A stretch of DNA of 64,000 bases from the NCBI GenBank assembly GCA_033557465.1, contig CM066033.1, positions 1,244,169,523 through 1,244,233,522 of the forward strand, written 5' to 3'. Numbering within the stretch: the first letter of the stretch is position 1; each line of letters begins with the position of its first letter. The stretch is from Ichthyophis bannanicus (lineage: Eukaryota > Chordata > Amphibia > Gymnophiona > Ichthyophiidae). The notes under the pieces were generated by a model. It was given only the letters and a program-made list of their open reading frames with translations, did no database searches and had not been told where the DNA came from. Both the position numbers and the translations under genes were made by a program. Below, piece by piece: positions 63,495 to 64,000 of this stretch.

Positions 63495-63827
63495 GATCCC
63501 GCCCAGGTTCGGTTTTCTAGTGGTCAGAAGGGAATAAAGGACCGAAGTCGAGGCACGGAGCGGGGGCGGAAGCTGAAAACTCCGGTAGGAAGAGCCCCAG
63601 CGGTGGGGCTAAGGGCTAGGGAGGTTCGGGGAGGAGTGTCCAAAGGCTGGGTCGGCCTCGGGTGAGCCTTCTCCTTCCCTCCCCTCCCTCCCTTACCACT
63701 GTTCTGTCAGTCTTTTTTTTTTTTTTTTTTTTTAAAAGTACTTTGGTTTCCTGTTTCGTTAGTTTTGAGTTTGTTTTACGCATTATAGTTATGGGTACCT
63801 GTCAGGACTGCTTTTTCATCAGATTAC

Positions 63828-63992
63828 TGGTGCCTATGGGTGGTGCCAGTGGTATTTATACCACACCATCATCAAAACGATGATGGGCTCAGCCTCCAAG
63901 CTGCTGGAAGGGTTGCACAACCCGAGAGTAAAGGTACTGGACTGGAGTTCCTTCAGGAACACTAATTAGCAGGTAAGAACTAATTACTTTTT
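63828..63992 (-). repeat. DIRS-C 3' inverted terminal repeat
   Basis: Inverted copy of 57862-57980 including the TATA palindrome (ggtatttatacc, about 63851-63862), followed by the unique right tip ggaacactaattagcaggta and the T-run end. Confidence 0.9.
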
Positions 63993-64000
63993 TAACTGAA

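Larger units (their letters stand above)
57852..63992 (+). mobile_element. DIRS retrotransposon C, nearly full length
   Basis: From CCTTAGCAGA to taattacttttt, about 6.14 kb. The terminal repeat 57862-57980 is inverted at 63828-63950. Gag, RT-RNase H-methylase and recombinase are all present with a few indels and one stop. The internal complementary region 63396-63494 is 99 nt, like A1 and A2. Only about 8 bp of the right flank is in the window, so a target duplication cannot be excluded independently. Confidence 0.92.

Noticed and set aside
1..64000. CRISPR arrays, operons, tRNA or rRNA genes
   Set aside because: No regularly spaced repeats, cloverleaf genes or rRNA segments were seen; the primer site at 38483 is a tRNA complement, not a tRNA gene.

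Overview
The window is vertebrate nuclear DNA made almost entirely of transposable elements. The mixture fits an amphibian with a large genome: several families of DIRS-type tyrosine-recombinase retrotransposons, an L1-type and L2/CR1-type LINEs, a class I (gamma-like) endogenous retrovirus, and hAT-like and TTAA-type MITEs. A caecilian is my best guess, but that is inference and rests on no species-specific marker. No bacterial-style genes, CRISPR array, tRNA or rRNA gene was seen.

Left part (1-15.7 kb). A rearranged L1-like LINE lies on the minus strand (1-4.2 kb). Next comes an unassigned plus-strand coding relic (4.25-4.75 kb), then a 3' fragment of a DIRS element (family D) on the minus strand carrying a hAT-like MITE. 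At 8.0-8.8 kb a CpG island with a short first coding exon (ATG at 8577, splice donor at 8611) is the only good candidate for a host gene start. The rest of this part looks intronic or intergenic, with three copies of a dispersed repeat (R1), a TTAA MITE and long purine-rich tracts.

Middle part (15.7-45.1 kb). A decayed DIRS element (B1, 15693-28210) interrupts an R1 copy. B1 itself holds a hAT-like MITE with a perfect 8-bp target duplication in its left terminal repeat and a well-preserved DIRS element (A1, 18326-24467) inside its gag. A minus-strand endogenous retrovirus follows (28915-45078) with LTRs, a tRNA-Glu-type primer site, gag, pro, pol, env and a polypurine tract. It is interrupted by a second DIRS-A element (A2, 39048-45048) in its 5' LTR and by a 5'-end-only DIRS-A fragment (A3) in the protease gene.

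Right part (45.1-64 kb). A probable second LTR, an L2/CR1-type LINE (minus), a 5'-truncated DIRS element of family D (D2), a deleted family B element (B2, with an L2 fragment and a SINE-like insert), the 3' end of one more DIRS family, and a nearly full-length DIRS element of a third family (C, 57852 to about 63992).

How the DIRS genes work together: Gag has an N-terminal Cys4 motif and an Arg/Gly-rich tail. A +1 frame after gag encodes reverse transcriptase, RNase H and a methylase-like domain. The tyrosine recombinase sits in the third ORF. The inverted termini and an internal complementary region of 99 nt in A and C match exactly and define the circle junction used for recombinase integration. 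The most interesting signals are the 1.7-1.8 kb open frame that overlaps the whole RT-RNase H region and runs into the recombinase, the covariation of termini with the internal complementary region, and the nested insertions whose junctions can be read base by base.
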